Shown: positions 17,359 through 26,177, counted from the first letter of the stretch. The stretch: 64,000 nt of DNA from Pontiella desulfatans (GCF_900890425.1 NZ_CAAHFG010000002.1:868001-932000); one strand, 5' to 3'. Made by a program: numbers and translations. Notes: a model not told the origin generated them from the sequence alone.

Positions 17359-18888
17359 ATGGCAACTTCTGGAATTATCGGCGAGAACCGCGTGAACGAT
17401 CCGGTCACCATCGTCATCTTCGGCGCCTCCGGCGACCTGACCCATCGCAAGCTGATCCCCGCGCTCTACATTGCGTATGCGCAGGACCTGCTGCCCGAAA
17501 AGTTCACCATCGTCGGATTCGCCCGGCGCGACTACGACGACGAAACCTTCCGCACCATGATGGCCGACTCCATCAAGGAGTTTTCCCGCCTGCCGACCGA
17601 CGACGAAACCGTGGGGCGTTTCGTCAGCCATATCCGCTACCACAAAGGCGACATTTCCTCCATGGACGCCTACGACGACCTGCGCACGAAATTCGAGGAT
17701 CAGGAAGCCTACCCGGAAAACCGCCTATTCTATCTCTCCATCATTCCATCGTTGTTCGAAACGGCGGTGCGATCGCTCAAGGAGTCGGGGCTGGTGGTGA
17801 AGCCGGGCGGCGGCCCATGGACGCGCGTGGTTATCGAAAAGCCGTTCGGCCGCGACCTGGAAAGCGCGCTGGCCTTGAACAGCGAGCTGCTCCGGCATCT
17901 CGATGAATCGCAGGTTTACCGCATCGACCACTATCTCGGCAAAGAGACCGTGCAGAACATCCTGTCGTTCCGCTTCGCCAACGCCATCTTCGAGCCGGTC
18001 TTCAACCGTTCCTACATCGACCATATCCAGATCACCGCCTCCGAGACCGTCGGCATGGAAAAGGGACGGGGCGGCTACTACGATGAATACGGCGCCGTCC
18101 GCGACATGGTCACCAACCACCTGCTGCAACTGCTCTGCCTCGTCACCATGGAAGCCCCCGGCGACCTCTCCGCCGAATCGATCCGCAACGAAAAGGTGAA
18201 GGTGCTCAACGCCACCAAGCTCGACATCCGCAAGGAGATCTCCGACGCCGTCTTCCGTGGCCAGTATGGCGGCGGAACCGATGGAGAGGGCGGCCGCATC
18301 AAAGGCTACCTCGAAGAGGATCGCATTGATCCGGAATCCAACACGGAATCGTTCGTCGCCATGCGCCTGGCCATCAACAACTGGCGCTGGGCGGGGGTGC
18401 CGATCCTGTTGCGCACCGGCAAGCGCATGGCCCGCAAGACCACCGAGGTGGCTGTGCAGTTCAAGGTGCCGCCGCTCCAGCTCTTCCAGCAGGTCGAGTG
18501 CGAGGACGATGTTTGCGACATCACCCGCATCAAGCCCAACACCCTCATTTTCCAGATCCAGCCCAACGAGGGCATCTTCCTCAAGGTCGGCACCAAGCGG
18601 CCCGGCATGCGCTTCGTGGTCGAGGATGTGAAGATGGACTTTTCCTATTCCGGCACCTGGAACAAGTCGCTGCCCGAGGCCTACGAGCGGCTCCTGCTCG
18701 ATACGCTCCACGGCGACTCGACGCTCTTCACCCGCTCCGACGAGGTCGAAGCCGAGTGGCGCGTTGTGCAACCCATTCTCGAAAATCTAAACGCGCTCAA
18801 ACCCTACACCTATCCGCCGAACGCCTGGGGCATGCCCGAAGCCGACTGGCTGTTCCATGGTGTTGAGGGGGCCTGGAGAAACAAATAG
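17359..18888 (+). CDS. zwf: Glucose-6-phosphate 1-dehydrogenase
   Basis: 509 residues, normal length for the family. VIFGASGDLTHRKLIPAL is the nucleotide-binding start (GASGDLA-type), RIDHYLGKETVQN near residue 190 is the substrate-binding signature with catalytic His, and EKPFGRDLESA is also present. It oxidises glucose 6-phosphate to 6-phosphogluconolactone, producing NADPH at the entry of the oxidative pentose phosphate pathway. No gnd or pgl is next to it. AAGGAGC precedes ATG 17359. Its stop shares one base with the GTG start of cutA, so these two are coupled. Confidence 0.97.
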   Translation: MATSGIIGENRVNDPVTIVIFGASGDLTHRKLIPALYIAYAQDLLPEKFTIVGFARRDYDDETFRTMMADSIKEFSRLPTDDETVGRFVSHIRYHKGDISSMDAYDDLRTKFEDQEAYPENRLFYLSIIPSLFETAVRSLKESGLVVKPGGGPWTRVVIEKPFGRDLESALALNSELLRHLDESQVYRIDHYLGKETVQNILSFRFANAIFEPVFNRSYIDHIQITASETVGMEKGRGGYYDEYGAVRDMVTNHLLQLLCLVTMEAPGDLSAESIRNEKVKVLNATKLDIRKEISDAVFRGQYGGGTDGEGGRIKGYLEEDRIDPESNTESFVAMRLAINNWRWAGVPILLRTGKRMARKTTEVAVQFKVPPLQLFQQVECEDDVCDITRIKPNTLIFQIQPNEGIFLKVGTKRPGMRFVVEDVKMDFSYSGTWNKSLPEAYERLLLDTLHGDSTLFTRSDEVEAEWRVVQPILENLNALKPYTYPPNAWGMPEADWLFHGVEGAWRNK

Positions 18889-19202
18889 TGGAAGCCTATT
18901 TTGTGTATGTCACCACAAAGGATGGGGACGAGGCGCGGGCGATTGCCAAAGCGGTCGTCGAAGAGCGGCTGGCCGCCTGCGCCAACATTCTCGGGGGCAT
19001 CCAGTCGGTCTACCGCTGGGAAGGCAAGCTCTGCGAAGACAGCGAGGTCGCCCTCGTCCTCAAAACCAGCCACCCCCGCAAGGCCCAACTCATCGACCGC
19101 GTCAAACAGCTCCATTCCTACGAAGTCCCCTGCATCCTCTGCCTACCCATCGCCGACGGCAATCCCGGTTTTATTCGGTGGATCGAGGGCCAGACCGACT
19201 AA
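18888..19202 (+). CDS. cutA: Divalent-cation tolerance protein CutA
   Basis: 104 residues, the standard CutA1 size. YVTTKDGDEARAIAKAVVEERLAACANIL, IQSVYRWEGKLCEDSEVALVLKT and the closing PGFIRWIEGQT are the diagnostic elements of this small trimeric ferredoxin-like protein. It is associated with tolerance of copper and other divalent metals, although its biochemical role is debated. The start is GTG 18888, overlapping the zwf stop by one base. A 40-bp palindrome lies 5 bp after its stop. Confidence 0.95.
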   Translation: MEAYFVYVTTKDGDEARAIAKAVVEERLAACANILGGIQSVYRWEGKLCEDSEVALVLKTSHPRKAQLIDRVKQLHSYEVPCILCLPIADGNPGFIRWIEGQTD

Positions 19203-19207
19203 ACGGC

Positions 19208-19247
19208 CCGGACGGAAAAATTGACGGCCGTCAGTTTTTCCGTCCGG
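19208..19247. repeat. 40-bp palindrome, copy 2 of a three-copy family
   Basis: The arms CCGGACGGAAAAATTGACGG and CCGTCAGTTTTTCCGTCCGG are inverse complements except for one position, which would be a G-U pair in RNA. The centre is GGCC at 19226-19229. It begins 5 bp after cutA and ends 59 bp before truA, so it could act as a terminator-like hairpin for zwf-cutA. The sequence is far closer to the palindromes at 7577 and 42293 than unrelated terminators would be. Confidence 0.85.
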
Positions 19248-19306
19248 AGCGAAAATGATCTGCATCGGAAATCGACATTCCGGATTCGATATTCGACATT
19301 CCCGGG

Positions 19307-20050
19307 ATGTCCACACGTTATAAGATCAAGGTTTCGTACGACGGCACGAATTATTCCGGCTGGCAGGTGCAGCCGCACAACCGAACGGTGCAAGGGGAGT
19401 TGGAGCGGTTGCTCGCCGAGATGACGGCGCAGAAGCATGTTCGCGTTGAATCTTCCGGGCGCACCGATGCCGGGGTGCACGCCCGTGCGCAGGTGGCGCA
19501 TTTTGATTTGCCGAAGCCGATCGATCCCAACTATTTCATGCGGGGGCTCAACGCCCAGCTCGACCGCGATATCCGGGTGACGAGCTTTGAGCGGGTGTCG
19601 CCCGAATTCCATGCGCGCTTTAGCGCCGTCGGCAAGGAATACCGCTATTTCATCTACAACGGCCTCATTGTGCCGCCGACGAAGCGGCTCTACCGCCTGC
19701 AGGAAGGGCGCCCGTTGGATGTCGACCGCATGCGTACCGCCGCCGAATTGCTGGTGGGCGAGCACGATTTCGCCCCGTTTTCCGCCAACCCGCGGCGCGA
19801 GCTGGACGGCACCGTCCGTACCGTCCACTCCTTCTTGGTCCGGAAGCACGGTGCCGACATTACGTTGGAGGTGCAGGGTAGCGGCTTCCTTTATAAGATG
19901 GTGCGCAGTCTGGCCGGCATCCTGATCGATGTCGGCATGGGGCGGCGCGAGCCGGAAATCATCCACGATGTATTTGCGCATGGCAAGCGCACCGCCATCG
20001 TGCAGACTGCCCAGCCGCACGGCCTCTTCCTCTGGAAGGTCTTCTATTAA
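19307..20050 (+). CDS. truA: tRNA pseudouridine(38-40) synthase
   Basis: 247 residues. KVSYDGTNYSGWQVQP at the N-terminus and SSGRTDAGVHARAQVAHFD carry the catalytic Asp in the RTDAGVHA motif of TruA. GKEYRYFIYN and FLYKMVRSLAGILIDVG are the later conserved blocks. The enzyme isomerises uridines at positions 38-40 of the tRNA anticodon stem and loop. It is cytoplasmic and housekeeping. The start ATG 19307 follows a palindrome and a short spacer, and no operon partner is obvious, because the next gene begins 63 bp later with its own ribosome-binding site. Confidence 0.97.
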   Translation: MSTRYKIKVSYDGTNYSGWQVQPHNRTVQGELERLLAEMTAQKHVRVESSGRTDAGVHARAQVAHFDLPKPIDPNYFMRGLNAQLDRDIRVTSFERVSPEFHARFSAVGKEYRYFIYNGLIVPPTKRLYRLQEGRPLDVDRMRTAAELLVGEHDFAPFSANPRRELDGTVRTVHSFLVRKHGADITLEVQGSGFLYKMVRSLAGILIDVGMGRREPEIIHDVFAHGKRTAIVQTAQPHGLFLWKVFY

Positions 20051-20113
20051 GGCTCGCGGAAAATAAAACGGGTGCTACACTCGTCTTCCGGTAAAACCGT
20101 GAAGGAGTGTGCC

Positions 20114-20788
20114 ATGAAAAACCCATTGTTGCTGTTCTTCGTTGTTTCCTTGATCGCCGTCCAGGCGCAGCGCCCGCCGCGGGGGGCGGACCCATCGTTG
20201 TTCCAGTCCGCAACCCTTCCGCAGACCGAGGTGGAGCAGCGGATCATGAAGGTGCTCGACGATCTGGATCGGAACCATCGGCGCGGAAACATGAACGTAC
20301 CGGTCGAGGACGGGCGCCTGTTGCGCCTGCTGGCCGAATCGATGAACGCGCAGCATGTGGTCGAGATCGGCACATCCAACGGCTATTCCGGCCTCTGGTT
20401 CCTGATGGCGCTGCAAAAGACCGGCGGGCACCTGACGACCTATGACATCGACCGTGGCCGTGCCGATCAGGCGCTGGCCAACTTCAAGCGCGCCGGGGTG
20501 GAAAAGGACGTCACCTTGGTTTTCGGCGATGCACATGAAAAGGTGCTCGAACTCGGCGATACTCCGATCGATATCGTGTTCCTTGATGCGGACAAGGATG
20601 GCTACATCGATTATCTCAAAAAGCTCATGCCCAAAATCCGTCCGGGGGGATTGGTCGTTGCCCACAACATGAACACGCGCCAGGCGCATCCCCCGTTCGT
20701 GGAGGCCATCACAACCGATCCCAAGCTTGAAACCCTGTTTGTGCATATGGATGCGGCAGGGGTTTCCATCAGCATGAAGAAGCGTTGA
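20114..20788 (+). CDS. SAM-dependent O-methyltransferase, predicted exported
   Basis: About 224 residues from ATG 20114, which follows AAGGAGTG. HVVEIGTSNGYSGLWF is the SAM-binding motif I and IDIVFLDADKDGYIDYL is the metal-binding acidic motif of catechol/caffeoyl-CoA-type O-methyltransferases (Methyltransf_3 family). The odd feature is the leader MKNPLLLFFVVSLIAVQAQ, which looks like a cleavable signal peptide although SAM is a cytoplasmic cofactor. Either the leader is a membrane anchor or the true start is internal. The substrate is unknown. Confidence 0.8.
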   Translation: MKNPLLLFFVVSLIAVQAQRPPRGADPSLFQSATLPQTEVEQRIMKVLDDLDRNHRRGNMNVPVEDGRLLRLLAESMNAQHVVEIGTSNGYSGLWFLMALQKTGGHLTTYDIDRGRADQALANFKRAGVEKDVTLVFGDAHEKVLELGDTPIDIVFLDADKDGYIDYLKKLMPKIRPGGLVVAHNMNTRQAHPPFVEAITTDPKLETLFVHMDAAGVSISMKKR

Positions 20789-20798
20789 TTTACCTGTA

Positions 20799-22118
20799 GT
20801 GAAGGCACCTGCCAAAGCGCTGTCGTTGTTCGATTCCACCTGCATTATTGTCGGGATCATCATTGGCGCGGGGATCTATGAAACCACGCCAACGGTGGCG
20901 GCCTGCATGGGGGGATGGGGCGGGACGATGGCGGTTTGGCTGGCGGGCGGATTGCTGGCGTTGTGCGGTGCGCTTTGCTACGCCGAGCTCGCCACGGCCT
21001 ATCCCAGGCAGGGTGGCGACGTGGTCTATCTATCCCGCGCCTACGGTTCGTGGGCCGGATTCATGTTTGGCTGGAGCCAGATGGCCATCATTCGTCCGGG
21101 CGACATTGCGCTGATGGCGTTTGTCTTTGCCCGCTATGCCGCCACCCTCTATTCGCCATTCCCGGCGATGGGCACGGCTTATGCCGCGGGTGCCGTTGTT
21201 GCACTGACCCTCGTCAACATGGTCGGCGTACGCGCAGGCCGGATTGCGCAGAACATTCTGACCGTGGTGAAACTGGCCGGGCTGCTGTTCATCGTTGCGG
21301 TGGGCTTTTTGGCCCCCGGTGCCGATGCGGCTCCGGTTGGAGCCGCCTTTTCGTCCGATGGATTCAAGTTGGCCATGATTCTCGTGCTGTTCACCTACGG
21401 CGGTTGGAATGAAATGGCGTATGTGGCCGCCGAAATAAAGGATCCCCAGCGCAACATTGTCCGTGCGCTGGTGCTGGGCACGGTCGCGGTGGCCGCAACC
21501 TATCTGCTGGCCAACGCCGCCTTCCTGCATGCGCTGGGTTTCCAGGGCATGGCTGCTTCCGGCGCGGTGGCGGTGGATGCGGTTGCAATGCTCATGCCCG
21601 GGGGGGCGGAACGCTTGGTTGCCGTGCTCATCTGCATTTCCGCCCTGGGGGCGGTGAACGGGCTGGTCTTTACCGGGGCACGGATTTCGTATGCCATGGG
21701 AACCGGCCATCGTGTTTTCAACTGGTTGGGCGCCTGGCACCCTTCGCTCGGGACACCGGTTGCCGCATTGGCCTTGCAGGGGGTTCTTGCCCTGGCCATC
21801 GTGCTGCTGGCCGGATCGTTCATCGAAACCATCCTCTACAGCGCCCCCGCCGTTTGGCTCTTCTTCCTGGCGACGGGATTGGCGCTCTTCCGGTTGCGGA
21901 GGAAGGATGCGCAGGTGCAACGCCCCTTCAAGGTTGTGGCCTATCCCGTTGTGCCCCTTCTTTTTTGCGGCGCGGCCCTCTTCATGTTCTACAGCTCGGT
22001 GTCGTATGCCGTGGCCGGCAAACCCATCGGGTTGTTGCTGTTGCTGGGCATTGTGGCCGCGGGTGGGGGGCTGTGCTGGCGGAACTCGAAAAACGGGCCG
22101 CCGCCGGAGTCGGATTAG
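20799..22118 (+). CDS. APC-family amino acid permease
   Basis: 439 residues with about twelve membrane helices. The first helix, STCIIVGIIIGAGIYETTP, contains the unwound GxG(I/V) substrate site of APC transporters; ELATAYPRQGGDVVYLSRAYG and NMVGVRAGRIAQN are further family marks. Such carriers exchange or import amino acids or polyamines; the cargo is not predictable. The start is GTG 20799, 10 bp after the methyltransferase stop, so the two may be co-transcribed. An IS630 element is inserted at its stop codon, and the TAG is kept by the duplicated TA plus the element's first G. Confidence 0.88.
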   Translation: MKAPAKALSLFDSTCIIVGIIIGAGIYETTPTVAACMGGWGGTMAVWLAGGLLALCGALCYAELATAYPRQGGDVVYLSRAYGSWAGFMFGWSQMAIIRPGDIALMAFVFARYAATLYSPFPAMGTAYAAGAVVALTLVNMVGVRAGRIAQNILTVVKLAGLLFIVAVGFLAPGADAAPVGAAFSSDGFKLAMILVLFTYGGWNEMAYVAAEIKDPQRNIVRALVLGTVAVAATYLLANAAFLHALGFQGMAASGAVAVDAVAMLMPGGAERLVAVLICISALGAVNGLVFTGARISYAMGTGHRVFNWLGAWHPSLGTPVAALALQGVLALAIVLLAGSFIETILYSAPAVWLFFLATGLALFRLRRKDAQVQRPFKVVAYPVVPLLFCGAALFMFYSSVSYAVAGKPIGLLLLLGIVAAGGGLCWRNSKNGPPPESD

Positions 22119-23117
22119 AGCATTTTAAATAATTCTATAGCCATTAGATGAGTCATTGTGTAGAGTTCTTCGCATGAGCACTCTATCACTGGATCTACGC
22201 CAGAGAATTCTGGCCACCTACGATGCCGGAGAAGGAACCCGGCAGGACATTGCTGACCGATACAAGGTATCGCTTGGTATGGTAAAGAAGCTCCTCTCGC
22301 AACGGAAGCGAACCGGCGATATCGCCCCGCTTCACAGCCATTCAGGAAGAAAACCCTACTTCACCCAAGAGCACCGGAAGCAGATGAAAACGCTGATTGA
22401 TCGGCAACCTGATATCACGTTGTGGGAGATCCGAGAGCAACTGGAGCTCGATTGCACGCTGCCTGCCATTCACTATGTACTCAAGGACATGGGGATGAGC
22501 TTTAAAAAAAACGCTTCACGCCAGCGAGCAAGGGCGCGAAGACGTGAAACTCGCACGGGCTGAGTGGATGGCCATGCAAGGGCAACTTGACATTGCTCGG
22601 TTGGTCTTTATTGATGAGGCTGGAGCCAAGACCAATATGACTCGGCTGTACGGACGCTCGCCGAAAAATGAGCGGGCGTACGATCACGCTCCGCATGGCC
22701 ATTGGTGTACCACCACCATGATCTCCTCCATTCGTTTCAACGGAGAAACAGCCTGCATGGCGATTGATTCCGCCACAAGCGGCGATGTATTCCGTGCCTA
22801 TGTCGAACAGGTTCTGGCTCCGACTCTTCGAGTGGGCGATATCGTTGTGCTTGATAACCTTTCGGCTCATAAGGACAAGGCTTCGTTACAGTTGATCGAA
22901 GAAGCTGGGGCAGAGGTTTGGTTCCTTCCGCCCTACAGCCCTGATCTCAATCCCGTCGAAAAGATGTGGAGCAAAGTAAAGCAATTGCTTCGCGGGGAAA
23001 AAGCGCGCTCCCAGGAATCTCTATTTGATGCGATCGGCGCTGCCTTAGGTTGCGTTAGTGCGGCGGATGCTCAAGGTTGGTTTGCCTCATGCGGCTACAG
23101 TTTAAATTAAATTGCTC
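22118..23117 (+). mobile_element. IS630-family insertion sequence, 1,000 bp
   Basis: The ends are imperfect inverted repeats: left GAGCATTTTAAATAATT and right end read inward GAGCAATTTAATTTAAA. The element is flanked by TA on both sides (22116-22117 and 23118-23119), the target duplication expected for the IS630/Tc1-mariner group. It encodes one transposase in two overlapping frames. It entered exactly at the TAG stop of the APC permease gene. Joining the flanks restores a continuous sequence ending in TAG, so the host gene was not truncated. Confidence 0.88.
22174..23110 (+). CDS. IS630-family transposase in two frames joined at an A8 tract
   Basis: Frame 1 (22174-22563) encodes the HTH part: RQRILATYDAGEGTRQDIADRY and KDMGMSFKK. 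Frame 2 (to 23110) encodes the DDE catalytic part: VFIDEAGAKTNM, VVLDNLSAHKDK and PYSPDLNPVEKMWSKVK, so all three acidic residues are present. The frames meet at TTT-A8-C (22501-22512). Continuing in frame 2 reads KTLHASEQGRED, the usual IS630 sequence, so the join needs +1 or -2 slippage, or a transcript with seven A. This is either programmed or transcriptional slippage, or a one-base expansion that disabled the gene. The frame-2 stop lies close to the right inverted repeat. Confidence 0.85.
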
Positions 23118-23132
23118 TAGGCGGCGCCACCC

Positions 23133-24092
23133 CTATTCAGCGTCTTTGTCGATGACGCCTCCTTCCCAGGTGTACTTTTTCGTCAAGGAGGTGGGTTCGA
23201 TGGCTTCGCGCCAGATCATTTCGCCATCGAGGCCCTTGATGCCGATGCGGAACCAAACGCCGATGACCTTGCCCTTGCGGCGGCGGCCATGGTTATCCCA
23301 GTCGCCGAAGCCTTCGATGGTTTCCTCGGCATCTTCTTCGTCCTCTTCGCTGTCGTCGCTTTCATCATCTTCTTCGTCCTCGTCTTCCGAGGTGGTGACG
23401 AGTGCGTTGCGATCGACCTGGTGGTCGACGATGATGGCGCATTCGGAATGCATGGTGACTTCTTCTCGCGGGACAATGATGGGAATGGACTCGGAGAGAA
23501 AGCGCACCTTGTTGGTCTCGACGGTGTCGGTGTATGAGCTCTCGGAGGAGACGAACAGGCTGTCGGGGGTGGTGTAGTTTTCCTGCTCGTAGTAGACCTT
23601 GCTTTCGACCGTCAGGTTTTCAATCGGGAAAAAGTTCTGGTTGCGCAGCGTGATGGAATAGCCCTCGGCCTCCATGTAGATGACGTTGTATTCCTCGTAG
23701 TCATCCACCATGATGACGCGGTGGTTCGGCGTCTTTTTCCCAGGGATCTGGATGGCATCCATGTAGAAGGGCGTGATGGTTTGTTCATGCTTCATGCGCG
23801 CCCAGTTGCTTTTTGCGATGTCCATCTTGAAGCGCATGGTGGACATGAAGCCGGCCACCTGGTTCCAATGGATGATGTATTCCTGGTCGGCGGGGCTGAA
23901 CGTTTTGAGCGGATGGCGCCCGTTGTTTTCCAGCGTGACCTGCTCTTCCTCGGAGTCGTACTTCAGGATCTTGTCGGTGATGGTGTTCCCGTCCTTCGAG
24001 AAGGTATGCTGTCCGGCGTCGTACTGGGCGACGGCGGCAGAGGTTAGCAGGGCGGCAACAACAGATTGGAGGAGATATTTTTTCATTTTCAC
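23133..24092 (-). CDS. Exported SHD1-like protein with acidic tract
   Basis: 319 residues of unknown function. A signal peptide (MKMKKYLLQSVVAALLTSAAVA) precedes an SHD1-like stretch (FSKDGNTITDKILKYDSEEEQV... to FSPADQEYIIHW) at residues ~29-78. The middle part (residues ~110-215) is beta-rich. A tract of about 30 mostly Asp/Glu residues (SEDEDEEDDESDDSEEDEED) follows at about residues 235-260, then a short basic patch GRRRKGK. It is presumably periplasmic or secreted. Its start overlaps the stop of the VWA gene (ATGA), so the two proteins are made together and probably work together. Confidence 0.6.
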   Translation of the reverse strand: MKMKKYLLQSVVAALLTSAAVAQYDAGQHTFSKDGNTITDKILKYDSEEEQVTLENNGRHPLKTFSPADQEYIIHWNQVAGFMSTMRFKMDIAKSNWARMKHEQTITPFYMDAIQIPGKKTPNHRVIMVDDYEEYNVIYMEAEGYSITLRNQNFFPIENLTVESKVYYEQENYTTPDSLFVSSESSYTDTVETNKVRFLSESIPIIVPREEVTMHSECAIIVDHQVDRNALVTTSEDEDEEDDESDDSEEDEEDAEETIEGFGDWDNHGRRRKGKVIGVWFRIGIKGLDGEMIWREAIEPTSLTKKYTWEGGVIDKDAE

Positions 24093-25561
24093 AGTTCCCC
24101 CATGGCCGCATCGTCTTCGGCAATGGCATCGAGGACATCGTCTATGCTTTGCGTTAGATAATTATCGATCCTGGGCATGCCTTTCAGGAAACGGAAGCGC
24201 CCTCCCACCATCTTGGTGAGGTTCTGGAATTTGGCTTCGGAGGTCATCATGGAGGCCTTGACGGTTGAATCGACCGTGGCGCCGTCGCCTTGGAGCATTA
24301 CGAAATTGATATTGGGAAAGCCGAGGTTGCGGTAGTTGTCCATCACGATCACGAAGAACGATTCGAGCACTTCGTCGAGGGTGTAGCGTGTTTCGATCGG
24401 CATGATGCCGACTTTCTGCTGGTCTTTGGCGAGGGGGGGGATGGGGAGTTCGATGTTGTTGTCGTAGAGGATTTCGTCCCAGTCGCGCACCACCTTGGGT
24501 TGCATTTCGGCCTCTTCGCGGGCCTGGTTTTCCAGTTGCAGCATCTTGAAGCTGATCTTCCGCAGTTGGTCGAATTCGGCAACGTAGCCGTCCCACTCCT
24601 CTTTGAAGTCCTCCTCCTCAAGGAAATACTGGACGCGCTTCTTTTGGTATTGCTCGAACTTGTCGCGGCGCAGGAAGTAGGACATGCCCAGCTCGGGCGC
24701 GGTAATGTTGCCCCATTCGGCGCTCAGCACGAAGATGATTTCGGGCTTCTGCTCGATGGCGGCCTGGAACCCCTTCAGCCAGCCGGTGACGTCGGTCGTC
24801 GACATGGGGATTTCGTATTGCCGCTTGGCGGTGTAGTTGGCTTGTCCCTCGGAGAGCCCGACCAGCGCCAGGTTGGTGTTGATGCCGCCGACCCATTCGA
24901 GCACATTCGTTTTTGCGGTGGGCGTGGCGGCAACCATGTTCTGGTTGAAGAGCGCAACGTCGTCTTCATCGAACAACACGACATTGAAGAGCGTGGCCGA
25001 ACGCATGTTGCCGATCACCTCGCGCAGGTCGTCATGCACCATCTGGTAGGATTCGATTCCGCCGCGGTCGTCGTAGAGCATTGATTTCGAGGCATCGACC
25101 ACCACGCAGACCTTTTCGGCCTTGCCGCGCGTTCCGAAGAAATCGACGGAGGAGATGCCGAAGGAGACGTCGCGGTATTTCGAGTTGAACTCGAGGGTCC
25201 GGTCCATCTGCACAAAGTTGGTGTAGCCGCCCTTGAAGGTGGGCATGGGCGCCATTTTCACATATTCGCCCTGTTCGGGAATGTTGACCATCTGCGGGGT
25301 ATTGGCGGTAATGCGCGAGGTGGTCTGCAGCTTGGGCTTGGTCATCTGTTCGATGAAGGGTTCGGTCTTGACCGGCATTTGCAGTTTGCGGCGCTCGAGC
25401 TTGGGTTTTTCGTCCTCGACCTGGAAGCCGGCGCCCCGCTTCTTGTAGAACTTGAGCGCAACCATTCCGCCGGCCAGAACAATCAGTAGGACATGGATAC
25501 CGATACTGATGAGCGCGGCACTCGAATTAACGATTCTCTTTTTCTTCTTCTGGACTTCCAT
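24089..25561 (-). CDS. Membrane-anchored VWA-like protein with TonB-type N-terminus
   Basis: 490 residues. A basic start (MEVQKKKKRIVNSS) leads into one membrane helix (AALISIGIHVLLIVLAGGMVAL, residues ~16-36) and a Lys/Pro linker. Residues 150-160 read VCVVVDASKSM, the DxSxS MIDAS motif of a von Willebrand factor A domain, extending to about residue 290. The remainder (residues ~290-490) is helical and charged with no family I recognise. The likely topology is N-in with the VWA domain in the periplasm. It is coupled to the downstream exported SHD1-like gene and shares its N-terminal plan with the protein at 5662-7527. The function is not known; assembly of a surface complex is a guess from the domains. 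Confidence 0.65.
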   Translation of the reverse strand: MEVQKKKKRIVNSSAALISIGIHVLLIVLAGGMVALKFYKKRGAGFQVEDEKPKLERRKLQMPVKTEPFIEQMTKPKLQTTSRITANTPQMVNIPEQGEYVKMAPMPTFKGGYTNFVQMDRTLEFNSKYRDVSFGISSVDFFGTRGKAEKVCVVVDASKSMLYDDRGGIESYQMVHDDLREVIGNMRSATLFNVVLFDEDDVALFNQNMVAATPTAKTNVLEWVGGINTNLALVGLSEGQANYTAKRQYEIPMSTTDVTGWLKGFQAAIEQKPEIIFVLSAEWGNITAPELGMSYFLRRDKFEQYQKKRVQYFLEEEDFKEEWDGYVAEFDQLRKISFKMLQLENQAREEAEMQPKVVRDWDEILYDNNIELPIPPLAKDQQKVGIMPIETRYTLDEVLESFFVIVMDNYRNLGFPNINFVMLQGDGATVDSTVKASMMTSEAKFQNLTKMVGGRFRFLKGMPRIDNYLTQSIDDVLDAIAEDDAAMGEL

Positions 25562-25753
25562 AACCCCTCGGTTCTTTGCGCACGACCACCTACAGCCCGC
25601 AAGTGTAGTCGAATCGTAAGCCCAAAGTCAAAGATTTCGATGCGATTTGGGCAGGGGTTCCATCCCGCCGGGTTGAAGGCTGTTTTTTCTTCCAAGCCGG
25701 CGCAAAGCCGCCTATATTCCAACCCTGTATTTTCCAACCCATTTAAAGGCAGC

Positions 25754-26089
25754 ATGGACACGAACGAAAACAATCAGGCATTAGGTTTCATCTTCCGGCC
25801 GGCGACAGGGAATGTGCTGGCCGTGTTGTCGGCGCTCTCGTTTTTCTTCCTGAGCATGATTCTCCCGCTGGTGGGGCCGGCCGGTAGCCGGGTGCCGCAC
25901 GCCGGGCAGAACAAAGCCGTCTTCCTGCTGGTGCTGATGGCCACCCTTGCGCTTGCGGGGGCATCGGCCTATTCCAAGCTGGGTTGCCGCCGCGTCAACG
26001 GCGGCGCGTTGCCCTGGTTTTCGCTCGGGCTCTGCGGAGTCTGCCTGCTGACGCTCGTCATTCTTCTTTTCAACGGTTTTGCCATCTGA
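25754..26089 (+). CDS. Small membrane protein of unknown function
   Basis: 111 residues from ATG 25754. Three hydrophobic segments are visible: VLAVLSALSFFFLSMILPLV, AVFLLVLMATLALAGASAY and PWFSLGLCGVCLLTLVILLF. No family is recognised. The upstream in-frame extension to 25493 lies in the region divergent from the VWA gene and looks non-coding, so I start at the internal ATG. An intrinsic terminator at 26119 ends the unit, so it is a single-gene transcript. Confidence 0.65.
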   Translation: MDTNENNQALGFIFRPATGNVLAVLSALSFFFLSMILPLVGPAGSRVPHAGQNKAVFLLVLMATLALAGASAYSKLGCRRVNGGALPWFSLGLCGVCLLTLVILLFNGFAI

Positions 26090-26118
26090 TTCGGAACACG
26101 CATGATCCTATTTCATAT

Positions 26119-26153
26119 ATCCCGGTGTGCTCTTCGGCCCGCCGGGATTTTTT
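26119..26153 (+). terminator. Intrinsic terminator after the small membrane protein gene
   Basis: Stem ATCCCGG / CCGGGAT with a GC-rich 16-nt loop, followed by a run of T. It lies 30 bp after the stop at 26089 and before the PTS-EIIA gene. Confidence 0.8.
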
Positions 26154-26177
26154 GTGCAATAACACAGGGGTGGAAAC

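Noticed and set aside
16139-17365. Upstream start for the LptF/G-type gene at 17365
   Set aside because: The extra 38 residues have no membrane or signal character and would overlap the zwf start; the family begins at the internal ATG 17251.
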